A program made the translations under genes and the position numbers. The notes under the pieces are model-generated. The model saw only the letters and a list, made by a program, of their open reading frames with translations, did not search any database and was not told the origin of the DNA. A stretch of 12,977 bases of DNA from positions 1-12,977 of the forward strand of contig JAZUNG010000052.1 of NCBI GenBank assembly GCA_045604025.1, in the 5' to 3' direction. The DNA comes from RGIG5612 sp045604025. GTDB lineage: Bacteria > Bacillota > Clostridia > Lachnospirales > Lachnospiraceae. Positions 5,910 to 12,977 of the stretch are shown piece by piece. Every line of letters starts with the position of its first letter. Within the stretch, counting starts at the first letter, position 1.

Positions 5910-7682
5910 ATGAACAGGGCCCAAAAGAACACACAGATCATATCAAGACTGATGTTCCAGCTTCTGCCGATACAGATCCTGCTGGCTGTGATCGGAGCTG
6001 TAAACGGCATCGTTTCCAGCCTGTTTGCAGGCAATTATGTCGGACAGCTGGGCATGGGAGCTGTGGGCCTGTATGCACCGATCGCTTCCCTGATCACATC
6101 CTTAAGTACCATGCTGGTCGCAGGTGCGCAGATACTGTGCGGCAGGTCCATGGGCGAGAACCAGACCGAAAAGACACACAATATTTTTACGCTGGATATC
6201 ATAGGCACGCTGATCATATCCGGTCTGTTTACAGCGGCTGTTCTGGTCATCGGTCTCTTTGACCTGAGCGGATTTCTGACGAAGGACCTGACATTAAGAC
6301 CACTTCTGAACCGGTATATGATCGGTCAGTCCATAGGCATCATCCCTGCGATGCTGAGCGGCCAGTTCGCGGCATTTCTATCCCTGGAAAACAAAACAAA
6401 ACGTACTACATATGCCAGCATGATCTATATCCTGATCAATGTAGTCCTGAACTTCCTGTTTGTGGGCGTGCTGAAGATGGATGCCTTCGGTCTGGCGCTG
6501 GCATCTTCACTGGGCATGTGGATATTCCTGGGAGCAGAAGCTCAGTACTTCCTGACAGGAAAATCCTTCTTAAGGTTCTCGCTGAAGCACATGCAGTGGA
6601 AGGCATTTGCGGATATCATCCGGCTGGGATTCCCGAGCGCTATAGTAAACATTTATCAGACTGTACGCGGACTGATAGTCAACTCGCTGCTGCAGGCTTA
6701 TGTGGGCAGTGTGGGTGTGTCCGCATTTGCAGCAGCCAATACGTTGCTGGGATTTGCCTGGGCCATCCCGGGAGGCATGATCGTAGTATCCAGAATGCTG
6801 ATCAGCATCAGTATGGGTGAGGAGGACCGCACGACTCTGGCAGATGTCATGCGGACTGCCATGAAGAGGTATGTACCGCTCATGTGCCTGGCAGCTGCCA
6901 TCATCATTGCCTGTGCGGTGCCGCTGACACATCTGTACTACCGTGAACCGGCAGAGTTGGTGTACGGTATGACTGTATGGGGATTCAGGATCCTTCCGCT
7001 GTGCATGCCGTTATCTGTCATTTGTATGCATCTGAGCTGCTACGCTCTGGTGAATGAAAGACATTTCCTGGTACATGTGACCGGACTCCTCGACGGTGCG
7101 GTCTGTGTGGCCGGGTTTACCGCGCTGCTGATCCCGCTTGCGGGAATGAACAGTGTATATATCGCCAATGTTCTCAACGGTCTGGTGGTCACCGCGGTAT
7201 TTATCGGATATGCCTGCGTGAAGAACAGGCGGTTTCCGACTACCATAGAGCAGCTGATGGTCATCCCGGAGGATTTCGGCGTATCCGAAGGCGAAAGAAT
7301 AGACATCTCTGTAAACAATATGGATGAGGTGGTCACGATCTCCGAGCGAGTTCATGATTTCTGCCTGGAGCGTGGGATAGATGAGAAGAGGTCATATCTG
7401 GCTGCGCTGTGCATGGAGGAAATGGCCGGAAATGTGATAAGCCACGGATTTACCAAGGATAGCAAAAGCCACTCCGTGGATATCCGCGTTGTTCACAAAG
7501 ACGACGAACTGATCCTGCGGATCAAGGACGACTGTGTACCATTTGACCCTGCTGAGAGGCAGCAGGTGATCAGTCCGGATGATCCGACGAAAAACATCGG
7601 CATCCGCATGGTCTATTCAATGGTAAAGCACATAGAATATCAGAACATTCTGGGTCTGAATGTTCTGACAATGAAGATATAG
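5910..7682 (+). CDS. MATE-family multidrug/toxin exporter fused to RsbW-like ATP-binding (HATPase) domain
   Basis: The 590-residue protein has two parts. Residues ~1-445 are a twelve-helix MATE transporter: hydrophobic segments from about residue 14, with family-like stretches near FAGNYVGQLGMGAVGLYAPI and a second MatE repeat from about residue 230 (GFPSAIVNIYQTVRGL). MATE proteins export cationic drugs or metabolites using Na+ or H+ gradients. Residues ~463-590 form a GHKL/HATPase domain like the anti-sigma kinase RsbW: the N-box EEMAGNVISHGF (Asn508), a G1-box IKDDCVPFDP in which the usual Gly is Cys, and KNIGIRMV as G2-like loop. An in-frame TAG at 5904-5906 makes ATG 5910 the first possible start, but no SD is seen before it. 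It lies 79 bases after the kinase gene without a clear terminator between. Whether the ATPase domain binds ATP or phosphorylates a partner is inference. Confidence 0.86.
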   Translation: MNRAQKNTQIISRLMFQLLPIQILLAVIGAVNGIVSSLFAGNYVGQLGMGAVGLYAPIASLITSLSTMLVAGAQILCGRSMGENQTEKTHNIFTLDIIGTLIISGLFTAAVLVIGLFDLSGFLTKDLTLRPLLNRYMIGQSIGIIPAMLSGQFAAFLSLENKTKRTTYASMIYILINVVLNFLFVGVLKMDAFGLALASSLGMWIFLGAEAQYFLTGKSFLRFSLKHMQWKAFADIIRLGFPSAIVNIYQTVRGLIVNSLLQAYVGSVGVSAFAAANTLLGFAWAIPGGMIVVSRMLISISMGEEDRTTLADVMRTAMKRYVPLMCLAAAIIIACAVPLTHLYYREPAELVYGMTVWGFRILPLCMPLSVICMHLSCYALVNERHFLVHVTGLLDGAVCVAGFTALLIPLAGMNSVYIANVLNGLVVTAVFIGYACVKNRRFPTTIEQLMVIPEDFGVSEGERIDISVNNMDEVVTISERVHDFCLERGIDEKRSYLAALCMEEMAGNVISHGFTKDSKSHSVDIRVVHKDDELILRIKDDCVPFDPAERQQVISPDDPTKNIGIRMVYSMVKHIEYQNILGLNVLTMKI

Positions 7683-7691
7683 TATATGGCC

Positions 7692-8348
7692 TTATTTCTT
7701 CAGATATGCTGATGAGACCGGAAAATCGAAATACGTATCGGGGAATGGCTCGTCCTTCAGCATGAAATGCCACCACTCATTGGACATCGGAATGAAGCCG
7801 TTCCGCACCATTACCTTCTGGAGCATCATACGGTTCTCGTACTGCTCATCTGTGATCCCTTTGTAATCCGGATGCGAAACCTCACTGAACAGGTCGAAAG
7901 GCCCGCCCATATCAACGTCTGTGCCGGTCTTCATGTCGAAGAGGGTCAGGTCGATGGCGCTGCCGCGGCTGTGACTGGACATTTTCGCTATATATCCGCG
8001 TGCAAATACTTCCTGCTTCTCCAGGTCGGGATAGAAATATTCCTTCATGCGCAGATCCTGGTCCTCGATCCCCCACAGTACAAACTGCTTTACCGCGGTG
8101 GCGGGACGGTATGCGTCGAATACCTTGATGCGGTATCCCTGTACGTTCAGCTCATTGGCAGCTGCCTTCAGAGCTCTGGCTGCCTCCCTGGTCAGCAGTG
8201 CGCAGGGCTCCTCATAGCCGTCGATGCGGTCGCCAATGAAGTTGAATGTGGAGTAGTAGCGGATCTCCTGGATGATACCAGGCACGAAATCTGCCAGCAG
8301 CACGAAGCCACTCGGATCCAGTTCCGCTTTTCTTTTGAAATCTGTCAT
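7692..8348 (-). CDS. VanX-type D-alanyl-D-alanine dipeptidase (peptidase family M15D)
   Basis: The protein has 218 residues, close to the usual size of VanX/DdpX dipeptidases. The catalytic zinc site is intact: SSHSRGSAIDLTLF supplies His126 and Asp133, and NEWWHF supplies the base Glu191 and third ligand His194. The DAYRP motif provides Arg81, which stabilises the transition state in VanX. No signal peptide is present, so it acts in the cytoplasm. It should cleave D-Ala-D-Ala or related D,D-dipeptides, for cell-wall precursor turnover or nutrient use. No vanH, vanA/B ligase or vanRS genes are nearby, so glycopeptide resistance is not implied. On the minus strand, GGGAGA (8356-8361) lies 7 bases before the ATG. 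The 3' end converges on the MATE gene with only 9 bases between. Confidence 0.9.
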   Translation of the reverse strand: MTDFKRKAELDPSGFVLLADFVPGIIQEIRYYSTFNFIGDRIDGYEEPCALLTREAARALKAAANELNVQGYRIKVFDAYRPATAVKQFVLWGIEDQDLRMKEYFYPDLEKQEVFARGYIAKMSSHSRGSAIDLTLFDMKTGTDVDMGGPFDLFSEVSHPDYKGITDEQYENRMMLQKVMVRNGFIPMSNEWWHFMLKDEPFPDTYFDFPVSSAYLKK

Positions 8349-8424
8349 AGCCGTTCTCCCTTTTCATGCATTTTACTCCCTGCAGTGTGAAAAATAAAGC
8401 GTAAAACACCTGTGCGGGCTTATA

Positions 8425-8453
8425 TTTCCATCGCGCCTGATACATGCTATAAT
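8425..8453 (+). promoter_or_regulatory. Promoter with extended -10 for the Pr6Pr-like gene
   Basis: TTTCCA (8425-8430) and TATAAT (8448-8453) are 17 bases apart, and TGC directly before the -10 makes an extended TGnTATAAT. Transcription would start near 8460, leaving a long ~130-base leader. That leader contains an inverted repeat TGTCAC (8482-8487) / GTGACA (8499-8504) with 11 bases between, a weak hairpin or operator candidate. The rest of the 241-base divergent gap shows no other gene, and no convincing minus-strand promoter for the dipeptidase was found. Confidence 0.65.
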
Positions 8454-8589
8454 CATACGCAGACAGCGCGCCAAAAGAGGGTGTCACCTGCTGCATCTGT
8501 GACATAGCTGTTTCACTATGATCAAAGCTCAGCAGTATTCCATCAACAGGTGCAGCTGCGGCTCAATTTGACAGAAAGGCAATACGAAC

Positions 8590-9264
8590 ATGTCAAAGGC
8601 AAGAAAAACATTCTCATATATTCTGAAGATCATAGTGATCGTGTCGGCGGTAGTCGGTATCATCATGAGCGCCGCGGCAGGCAAGGCATATTTCATGGGC
8701 GGCTCCACGGTATTCATGTATTTCACTGTCCAGTCCAACATTCTGGTGGCACTTCTCAGTCTCATCGGAGGCATTTTGATGATCAGAAGGCAGAAGGTTT
8801 CAAACATCTGGTTCATCATCAGGTTTGTCGGCGCAGTCGCGATCACGCTGACAGGCACTGTATTCTGCTTCATCCTGGCTCCGACTCTGAAGCAGGCTGC
8901 GTGGAATGTGCAGAACACCCTGACGCATGTGGTGGTTCCGGTGTGCTTTGTGGTGGATTTCTTCGTTACAGGCGTATTGTCCGATATAAAAAAGCGCAGC
9001 GTGATATTTGTCACGATACCGCCGCTGCTGTACGTGGTCTATGCCGGTATCGGATTTGCCATGAACTGGCGCTTCTCACCGACGACTAACTATCCGTATT
9101 TCTTCCTGAACTGGGGAAGCCCCGCGGGAGCGTTCGGCTTCACAAAAGGCCTGCCATTTATGGGCACAGTGTGGTGGATCATGGCCCTCCTCATCTTGCT
9201 GATCGTGGTTGGTTGGCTCTATCTGGTGATCTTGAATTTTTTAAAGCGCCGCGCCAGCCGCTGA
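8590..9264 (+). CDS. Pr6Pr-family-like integral membrane protein
   Basis: The 224-residue protein has about six membrane helices, near residues 10-30, 40-62, 75-96, 110-130, 137-157 and 195-216, and a basic C-terminus (KRRASR). Characteristic segments are FMYFTVQSNILVALL in helix 2, LTHVVVPVCFVVDFF in helix 4 and NYPYFFLNWGSPAG in the loop before the last helix. These match the Pr6Pr group of bacterial membrane proteins as I remember it: 'YFT.qSN', 'H...P...D' and 'YPY.F.d'. The function of the group is unknown. ATG 8590 is preceded by AAAGG at 8575-8579 (10-base spacing), an acceptable SD. The gene is monocistronic, with its own promoter at 8425, and its 3' flank is the palindrome array and terminator. 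Confidence 0.72.
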   Translation: MSKARKTFSYILKIIVIVSAVVGIIMSAAAGKAYFMGGSTVFMYFTVQSNILVALLSLIGGILMIRRQKVSNIWFIIRFVGAVAITLTGTVFCFILAPTLKQAAWNVQNTLTHVVVPVCFVVDFFVTGVLSDIKKRSVIFVTIPPLLYVVYAGIGFAMNWRFSPTTNYPYFFLNWGSPAGAFGFTKGLPFMGTVWWIMALLILLIVVGWLYLVILNFLKRRASR

Positions 9265-9294
9265 AGTTTTGGTGGCGATTTATCTTTATCAATT

Positions 9295-9524
9295 CGTTCA
9301 TGTGAACGAAATTCATCATCCAATTCGTTCATATGAACGATTTTCAAGAGAAAAATCGTTCATATGCGTGAAATCCATGGCAAGGTTCATTCACATGAAT
9401 AATTTTATGGAGCAAATCGTTCAAGTGAATGAAATCTTGGAGGAAAACCATTCATGTGAATGAAATCTTGGAGGAAAACCGTTCATGTGAATGAAATCTT
9501 GGAGAGAAACCATTCATGTGAATG
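9295..9524. repeat. Array of eight 14-bp palindromes on a 31-bp period
   Basis: Eight copies of a palindrome of consensus C(G/A)TTCATGTGAA(C/T)G start at 9295, 9326, 9357, 9388, 9418, 9449, 9480 and 9511. Steps are 31, 31, 31, 30, 31, 31 and 31 bases. The first copy extends to an 8-bp arm (TTCGTTCA-TG-TGAACGAA), and the second is a perfect 14-mer. Copies 3 and 4 are degenerate. Spacers are 16-17 bases, AT-rich and mostly begin AAAT or ATTTT. Spacers 5-6 and 6-7 are identical (AAATCTTGGAGGAAAAC), and 7-8 differs by two bases. The period is not a multiple of three, so this is not a coding repeat. It is close to three helical turns, which would put all dyads on one face of the DNA. Function is unknown. 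Confidence 0.9.
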
Positions 9525-9540
9525 ATTCTTTATAAACCAT

Positions 9541-9585
9541 ATGCCATAGTTTTTTGAACAAAAACTATGGCATTGTTATTTTAAT
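9541..9585 (+). terminator. Strong intrinsic terminator between the palindrome array and the PFOR gene
   Basis: ATGCCATAGTTTTT (9541-9554) and AAAAACTATGGCAT (9560-9573) form a perfect 14-bp stem with a five-base loop, followed by TGTTATTTTAA. This fits a rho-independent terminator for plus-strand transcripts from the Pr6Pr-like gene, and would place the palindrome array in that transcript's 3' untranslated region. Confidence 0.7.
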
Positions 9586-9590
9586 AGCAG

Positions 9591-9630
9591 TACAATAGCA
9601 TTTGAAAAATACAGGACTCCCTGTTATATC
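9591..9630 (+). promoter_or_regulatory. Candidate promoters of the PFOR gene
   Basis: TTGAAA (9602-9607) and TATATC (9625-9630) are 17 bases apart with TG one base before the -10 (TGnTATATC). This predicts a start near 9637, leaving only a ~16-base leader. TACAAT at 9591-9596 is an alternative -10 with no good -35 but a more usual leader length. One of the two probably serves the gene. Confidence 0.5.
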
Positions 9631-9652
9631 GCTTTATAGGAGGTTGCAAGAC

Positions 9653-12600
9653 ATGTCTAAAAAGAAAACAAAGCTCATGAAGACCATGGACGGCAACGAA
9701 GCAACTGCGTATATATCTTACGCTTTTACTGAGGTTGCTACGATCTATCCGATCACTCCTTCCTCGCCTATGGCGGAAGCTGTCGATGAATGGTCGGCCA
9801 ATGGCAGAAAAAACCTGTTCGGTCAGAGAGTGCGTCTGGTAGAGATGCAGTCCGAAGCAGGTGCGGTAGGTGCCATGCACGGCTCGCTCGAGACCGGTGC
9901 TCTGACTACATCATATACAGCATCTCAGGGACTGCTCCTGATGATCCCGACACTGTATCGTCTGTCGGGACAGCTCAAACCTGGCGTGCTGCACGTCAGT
10001 GCACGTGCCGTCGGCACTCACGCTTTCTCTATTTTCGGTGAACATTCTGATGTAATGGCCTGCCGTCAGACAGGTATGGCTATGCTGTGCACCAGTTCCG
10101 TGCAGGAGAACATGGATCTGGCAGCAGTAGCCCATCTGGCTGCGATCAAGGGCAGCGTGCCGTTCATTCATTTTTTTGACGGATTCAGAACATCTCACGA
10201 GATCCAGAAGGTCGAAGTCCTGGACTACGAGGATCTGGCGGAGCTGCTGGACTGGGATGCAGTCGACAGGTTCCGCAAGCATTCGCTGAACCCCGAGCGT
10301 CCTGTTATCCGCTCTACCGTGCAGAATCCCGACGTTTATTTCCAGGCCCGGGAGTCAGCCAATCCTTACTATGATGCCATCCCCGATATCGTTGAGGGCT
10401 ATATGGAGAAGATCAACCGTCTGACCGGCAGGGACTATCACCTGTTTAATTATTACGGTGCCCCGGATGCTGACCGCATCATTATTGCAATGGGATCATC
10501 TGCAGGCGTTATCCGCGAGACAGTTAAATACCTCAATGAGCGTGGCGAGAAGGTCGGCTTCATGGAGGTTCATCTGTACAGACCGTTCTCGATCAGGCAT
10601 TTCCTGAAGGATCTTCCGGCTACAGTTCAGAAGGTAACCGTTCTGGACAGGACCAAGGAGCCCGGCTCCCTGGGAGAGCCCCTGTATCTGGATGTCTGCG
10701 CTGCATTTAATGAGACAGAAAAGCAGCCTGAGATCTACGGCGGACGCTATGGTCTGTCCATCAAGGACGTGACAGCGGCTCAGATCGCAGCCGTATTCGA
10801 CAATATGCAGAAGTATGAGCCGAAGAATCATTTCACGGTAGGTATCGATGATGATGTGACATACAGATCCCTGAAGCTCGGACCTGCTCTGGACGTGCTT
10901 CCTTCCGGCACCAAGAGCCTCAAGTTCTGGGGCCTGGGCTCGGATGGCACCGTTGGCGCCAACAAGAACTCCATCAAGATCATCGGCGACAATACCGATA
11001 AATATGTTCAGGGCTATTTCGAGTTCGACAGCAAAAAATCCGGTGGTGTCACACGTTCCCACCTGAGGTTTGGTGATGAGCCGATCATAGGCAGCTATCT
11101 GGTCACAAGTGCGGATTTCGTAGCATGTCACAACCAGTCGTATATGGATAAATACGATATCGTTCAGGAGATCAAGCCGGGCGGAATATTCCTGCTGAAT
11201 ACACTGTGGAGCGCAGAGGAACTGGACGAGCACCTGCCTGCCAAGGTCAGGAAATACATAGCTGATAACAATATCCAGTTCTATATCATCGACGCGATCA
11301 GCGTCGGCAAGAAGATTGGTCTGGGTAAGCAGATCAACTCTGTGCTGCAGGCAGCATTCTTCAAGCTGGCTGATATCATACCGATCGATGATGCGATCAG
11401 GTACATGAAAGACGCCATCCTCAAAACCTATGGCCACAAGGGCGACAGAGTAGTCAATATGAACTACGCGGCAGTGGATGCAGGCATCGACAGCCTGGTG
11501 AAGGTAGACGTCCCTGAAGCATGGAAGAGTCTGCCTGAAGATGAGGCCGAGGATGCCAGAAATGTTCCTGATTTCGTAAAGAATATAGTTGATCCGATCG
11601 ATGCACTGCATGGCGACGACCTGCCTGTATCTGCCTTCAAGGGCATGGAGGACGGAACCGTTCCTCTGGCTACATCCAGATATGAGAAGAGAGGCACTGC
11701 TGTGGATATCCCTGTATGGGATCCGGACAAATGTATCCAGTGCAATCAGTGCTCATTTGTCTGCCCGCATGCTGCTATCAGACCGTTCCTGCTGAATCAT
11801 GAGGAGACCGCTGAGGCTCCCGAAGGATTCCGTGCGGTCAAGGCCAAGGGCAAGGGTATGGAGGCATATACCTACAGGATCCAGATATCACCTCTGGACT
11901 GCCTGGGCTGCGGCGTCTGCTTCAATGCATGCCCGGCCGATGCTCTGAACCTGAGCTCTATCGCGAAGGAGCTTCATGAGCAGACCAACTGGGACTATGC
12001 AATGACTCTGTCCCAGAAGACCAATCCTATGAGCAAATATACGGTCAAGGGCAGCCAGTTCGAGAAGCCTTTGCTGGAGTTTTCCGGAGCATGCGCAGGC
12101 TGCGGCGAGACCGCGTATATGAAGGTGCTGACCCAGCTGTACGGTGACAGGCTGATCGTAGCCAATGCCACCGGCTGCACACAGGCATGGGGCGCATCAA
12201 TGCCGAGCTTCCCTTATACCACAACCGCCAGAGGCTACGGCCCTGCATGGTCCAATTCGCTCTTTGAGAACAACGCTGAGTTCGCCATGGGCATGTCGCT
12301 GGCAGAGAACCAGCAGCGCAGCCGTCTGGCCGAGCGTATCCTGAGACTGAAGGAGATCAGCGGAGTATCCGAGCTGAACAATGCGATCGATGTATGGCTG
12401 GGAGCTTATAATGACAGTGAGAGGACGAACCAGGCCACAGAGGATCTGATCAGAAGACTGCAGAGGTCGGAGCTGTCGGGCGAAGCTGCTGAGATTCGTG
12501 AGGATATCATCCACAACAAAGAGCACCTGACCAAGAAGTCCATCTGGATGTACGGCGGCGACGGCTGGGCATACGATATCGGCTACGGTGGTCTCGACCA

Positions 12601-12977
12601 CGTCATGGCCAGCGGAGAGGACGTCAATGTCCTGCTGGTAGATACCGAGGTTTATTCCAATACCGGTGGTCAGGCATCCAAGGCATCTCCTATCGGAGCC
12701 GTGGCACAGTTCGCAGCATCCGGCAAGAAGACCAATAAGAAAGACCTGGGTCTGCTGGCAATGGCGTACGGCACAGTATATGTTGCGCAGGTTGCCATGG
12801 GAGCTGACAAGAACCAGTTCGTCAAGGCACTGAAGGAAGCCGAGGACTTCCCGGGACCTTCACTGGTCATCGCATACGCGCCTTGCATCAACCACGGTCT
12901 GGTCAAGGGCATGGGATGCGCACAGATAGAAATGAAACTGGCGGACGAGTCCGGTTACTGGAATCTGTACCGTTACA
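9653..12977 (+). CDS. nifJ: Pyruvate:ferredoxin (flavodoxin) oxidoreductase, 3'-truncated by window edge
   Basis: AGGAGG at 9638-9643 lies 9 bases before ATG 9653. The frame stays open to the right edge: 1108 residues, with roughly 60-90 missing for the usual ~1170-1200. It converts pyruvate, CoA and oxidised ferredoxin to acetyl-CoA, CO2 and reduced ferredoxin in the cytoplasm. Domain I begins with YPITPSSPMAE (residues 32-42) and includes QSEAGAVGAMHG; VGTHAFSIFGEHSDV is the conserved substrate-side segment. The two-cluster ferredoxin domain has CIQCNQCSFVCP (Cys694, 697, 700, 704) and CLGCGVCFNACP (Cys750, 753, 756, 760). The third cluster is set by GACAGCGE (Cys814, 817), TGC (Cys842) and PCINHG (Cys1078). 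The thiamine diphosphate motif is GGDGWAYDIG (Asp970) through VYSNTGGQASKASP. All key residues are present. It is the single-chain homodimeric form typical of anaerobes; 'nifJ' is the family name and does not imply nitrogen fixation. Confidence 0.97.
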   Translation, partial: MSKKKTKLMKTMDGNEATAYISYAFTEVATIYPITPSSPMAEAVDEWSANGRKNLFGQRVRLVEMQSEAGAVGAMHGSLETGALTTSYTASQGLLLMIPTLYRLSGQLKPGVLHVSARAVGTHAFSIFGEHSDVMACRQTGMAMLCTSSVQENMDLAAVAHLAAIKGSVPFIHFFDGFRTSHEIQKVEVLDYEDLAELLDWDAVDRFRKHSLNPERPVIRSTVQNPDVYFQARESANPYYDAIPDIVEGYMEKINRLTGRDYHLFNYYGAPDADRIIIAMGSSAGVIRETVKYLNERGEKVGFMEVHLYRPFSIRHFLKDLPATVQKVTVLDRTKEPGSLGEPLYLDVCAAFNETEKQPEIYGGRYGLSIKDVTAAQIAAVFDNMQKYEPKNHFTVGIDDDVTYRSLKLGPALDVLPSGTKSLKFWGLGSDGTVGANKNSIKIIGDNTDKYVQGYFEFDSKKSGGVTRSHLRFGDEPIIGSYLVTSADFVACHNQSYMDKYDIVQEIKPGGIFLLNTLWSAEELDEHLPAKVRKYIADNNIQFYIIDAISVGKKIGLGKQINSVLQAAFFKLADIIPIDDAIRYMKDAILKTYGHKGDRVVNMNYAAVDAGIDSLVKVDVPEAWKSLPEDEAEDARNVPDFVKNIVDPIDALHGDDLPVSAFKGMEDGTVPLATSRYEKRGTAVDIPVWDPDKCIQCNQCSFVCPHAAIRPFLLNHEETAEAPEGFRAVKAKGKGMEAYTYRIQISPLDCLGCGVCFNACPADALNLSSIAKELHEQTNWDYAMTLSQKTNPMSKYTVKGSQFEKPLLEFSGACAGCGETAYMKVLTQLYGDRLIVANATGCTQAWGASMPSFPYTTTARGYGPAWSNSLFENNAEFAMGMSLAENQQRSRLAERILRLKEISGVSELNNAIDVWLGAYNDSERTNQATEDLIRRLQRSELSGEAAEIREDIIHNKEHLTKKSIWMYGGDGWAYDIGYGGLDHVMASGEDVNVLLVDTEVYSNTGGQASKASPIGAVAQFAASGKKTNKKDLGLLAMAYGTVYVAQVAMGADKNQFVKALKEAEDFPGPSLVIAYAPCINHGLVKGMGCAQIEMKLADESGYWNLYRY

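Noticed and set aside
7767..8390. 207-residue plus-strand open frame
   Set aside because: It is antisense to the dipeptidase, whose catalytic motifs are intact on the minus strand.
9295..9339. LexA/DinR (SOS) boxes
   Set aside because: Firmicute SOS boxes read GAAC-N4-GTTC; these dyads read GTTC-N4-GAAC, the half-sites in the opposite order.
9269..9463. 64-residue open reading frame across the palindrome array
   Set aside because: There is no SD, the frame runs through a 31-bp repeat that is not a multiple of three, and the peptide has no recognisable features.
9295..9524. CRISPR array
   Set aside because: The repeated part is only a 14-bp palindrome, spacers are 16-17 bases, and several spacers are identical. 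There is no cas gene. This is a periodic dyad array.
10496..11611. 371-residue minus-strand open frame
   Set aside because: It is entirely antisense to the well-supported oxidoreductase gene, with no recognisable domain.

Overview
The window looks like chromosomal DNA from an anaerobic Bacillota (Clostridia-type) bacterium of about 50% GC, judged by eye. The pointers are strong AGGAGG-type ribosome binding sites, AT-rich promoters with TATAAT boxes, a one-polypeptide pyruvate:ferredoxin oxidoreductase, a MATE transporter fused to an RsbW-like ATPase domain, and an orphan radical SAM/SPASM-like enzyme. No rRNA, tRNA, transposase, integrase or CRISPR array is visible. The family or genus cannot be fixed from what is here.

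Layout. (1) 1-2369, plus strand: a tight operon of a NUDIX-HD fusion (5' end outside the window), a TM1586-type nitroreductase and a TetR-family regulator. (2) 2370-2498: a near-perfect 30-bp palindrome, then a strong terminator-like hairpin whose 3' arm contains the Shine-Dalgarno (SD) sequence of the next gene. (3) 2499-3602: a radical SAM protein with a GTG start, followed by two hairpins, the second a good terminator. (4) 3781-5830: a clear promoter, then a YopX-like gene whose stop overlaps the start of a PfkB sugar kinase fused to a YkgJ-like cysteine-cluster domain. (5) 5910-7682: the MATE-HATPase fusion, possibly co-transcribed with the kinase. (6) 7692-8348, minus strand: a VanX-type D-Ala-D-Ala dipeptidase, converging on the MATE gene with a 9-bp gap. 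(7) 8425-9264: promoter and gene for a Pr6Pr-like membrane protein. (8) 9265-9652: an intergenic region with eight palindromic 14-mers on a 31-bp period, a 14-bp-stem terminator and candidate promoters. (9) 9653 to the right edge: the pyruvate:ferredoxin oxidoreductase, nearly complete.

How the parts work together. The oxidoreductase is core anaerobic metabolism (pyruvate to acetyl-CoA, CO2 and reduced ferredoxin). The first operon reads as a small self-regulated flavin reductase and nucleotide-hydrolase unit, but its inducer and substrates are unknown. The remaining genes are mostly single units or pairs, and several are unusual fusions: NUDIX-HD, PfkB-YkgJ and MATE-HATPase. The most unexplained DNA is the phased palindrome array between the Pr6Pr-like gene and the oxidoreductase. 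The SD-masking hairpin at the radical SAM gene and the YopX-kinase overlap come next.
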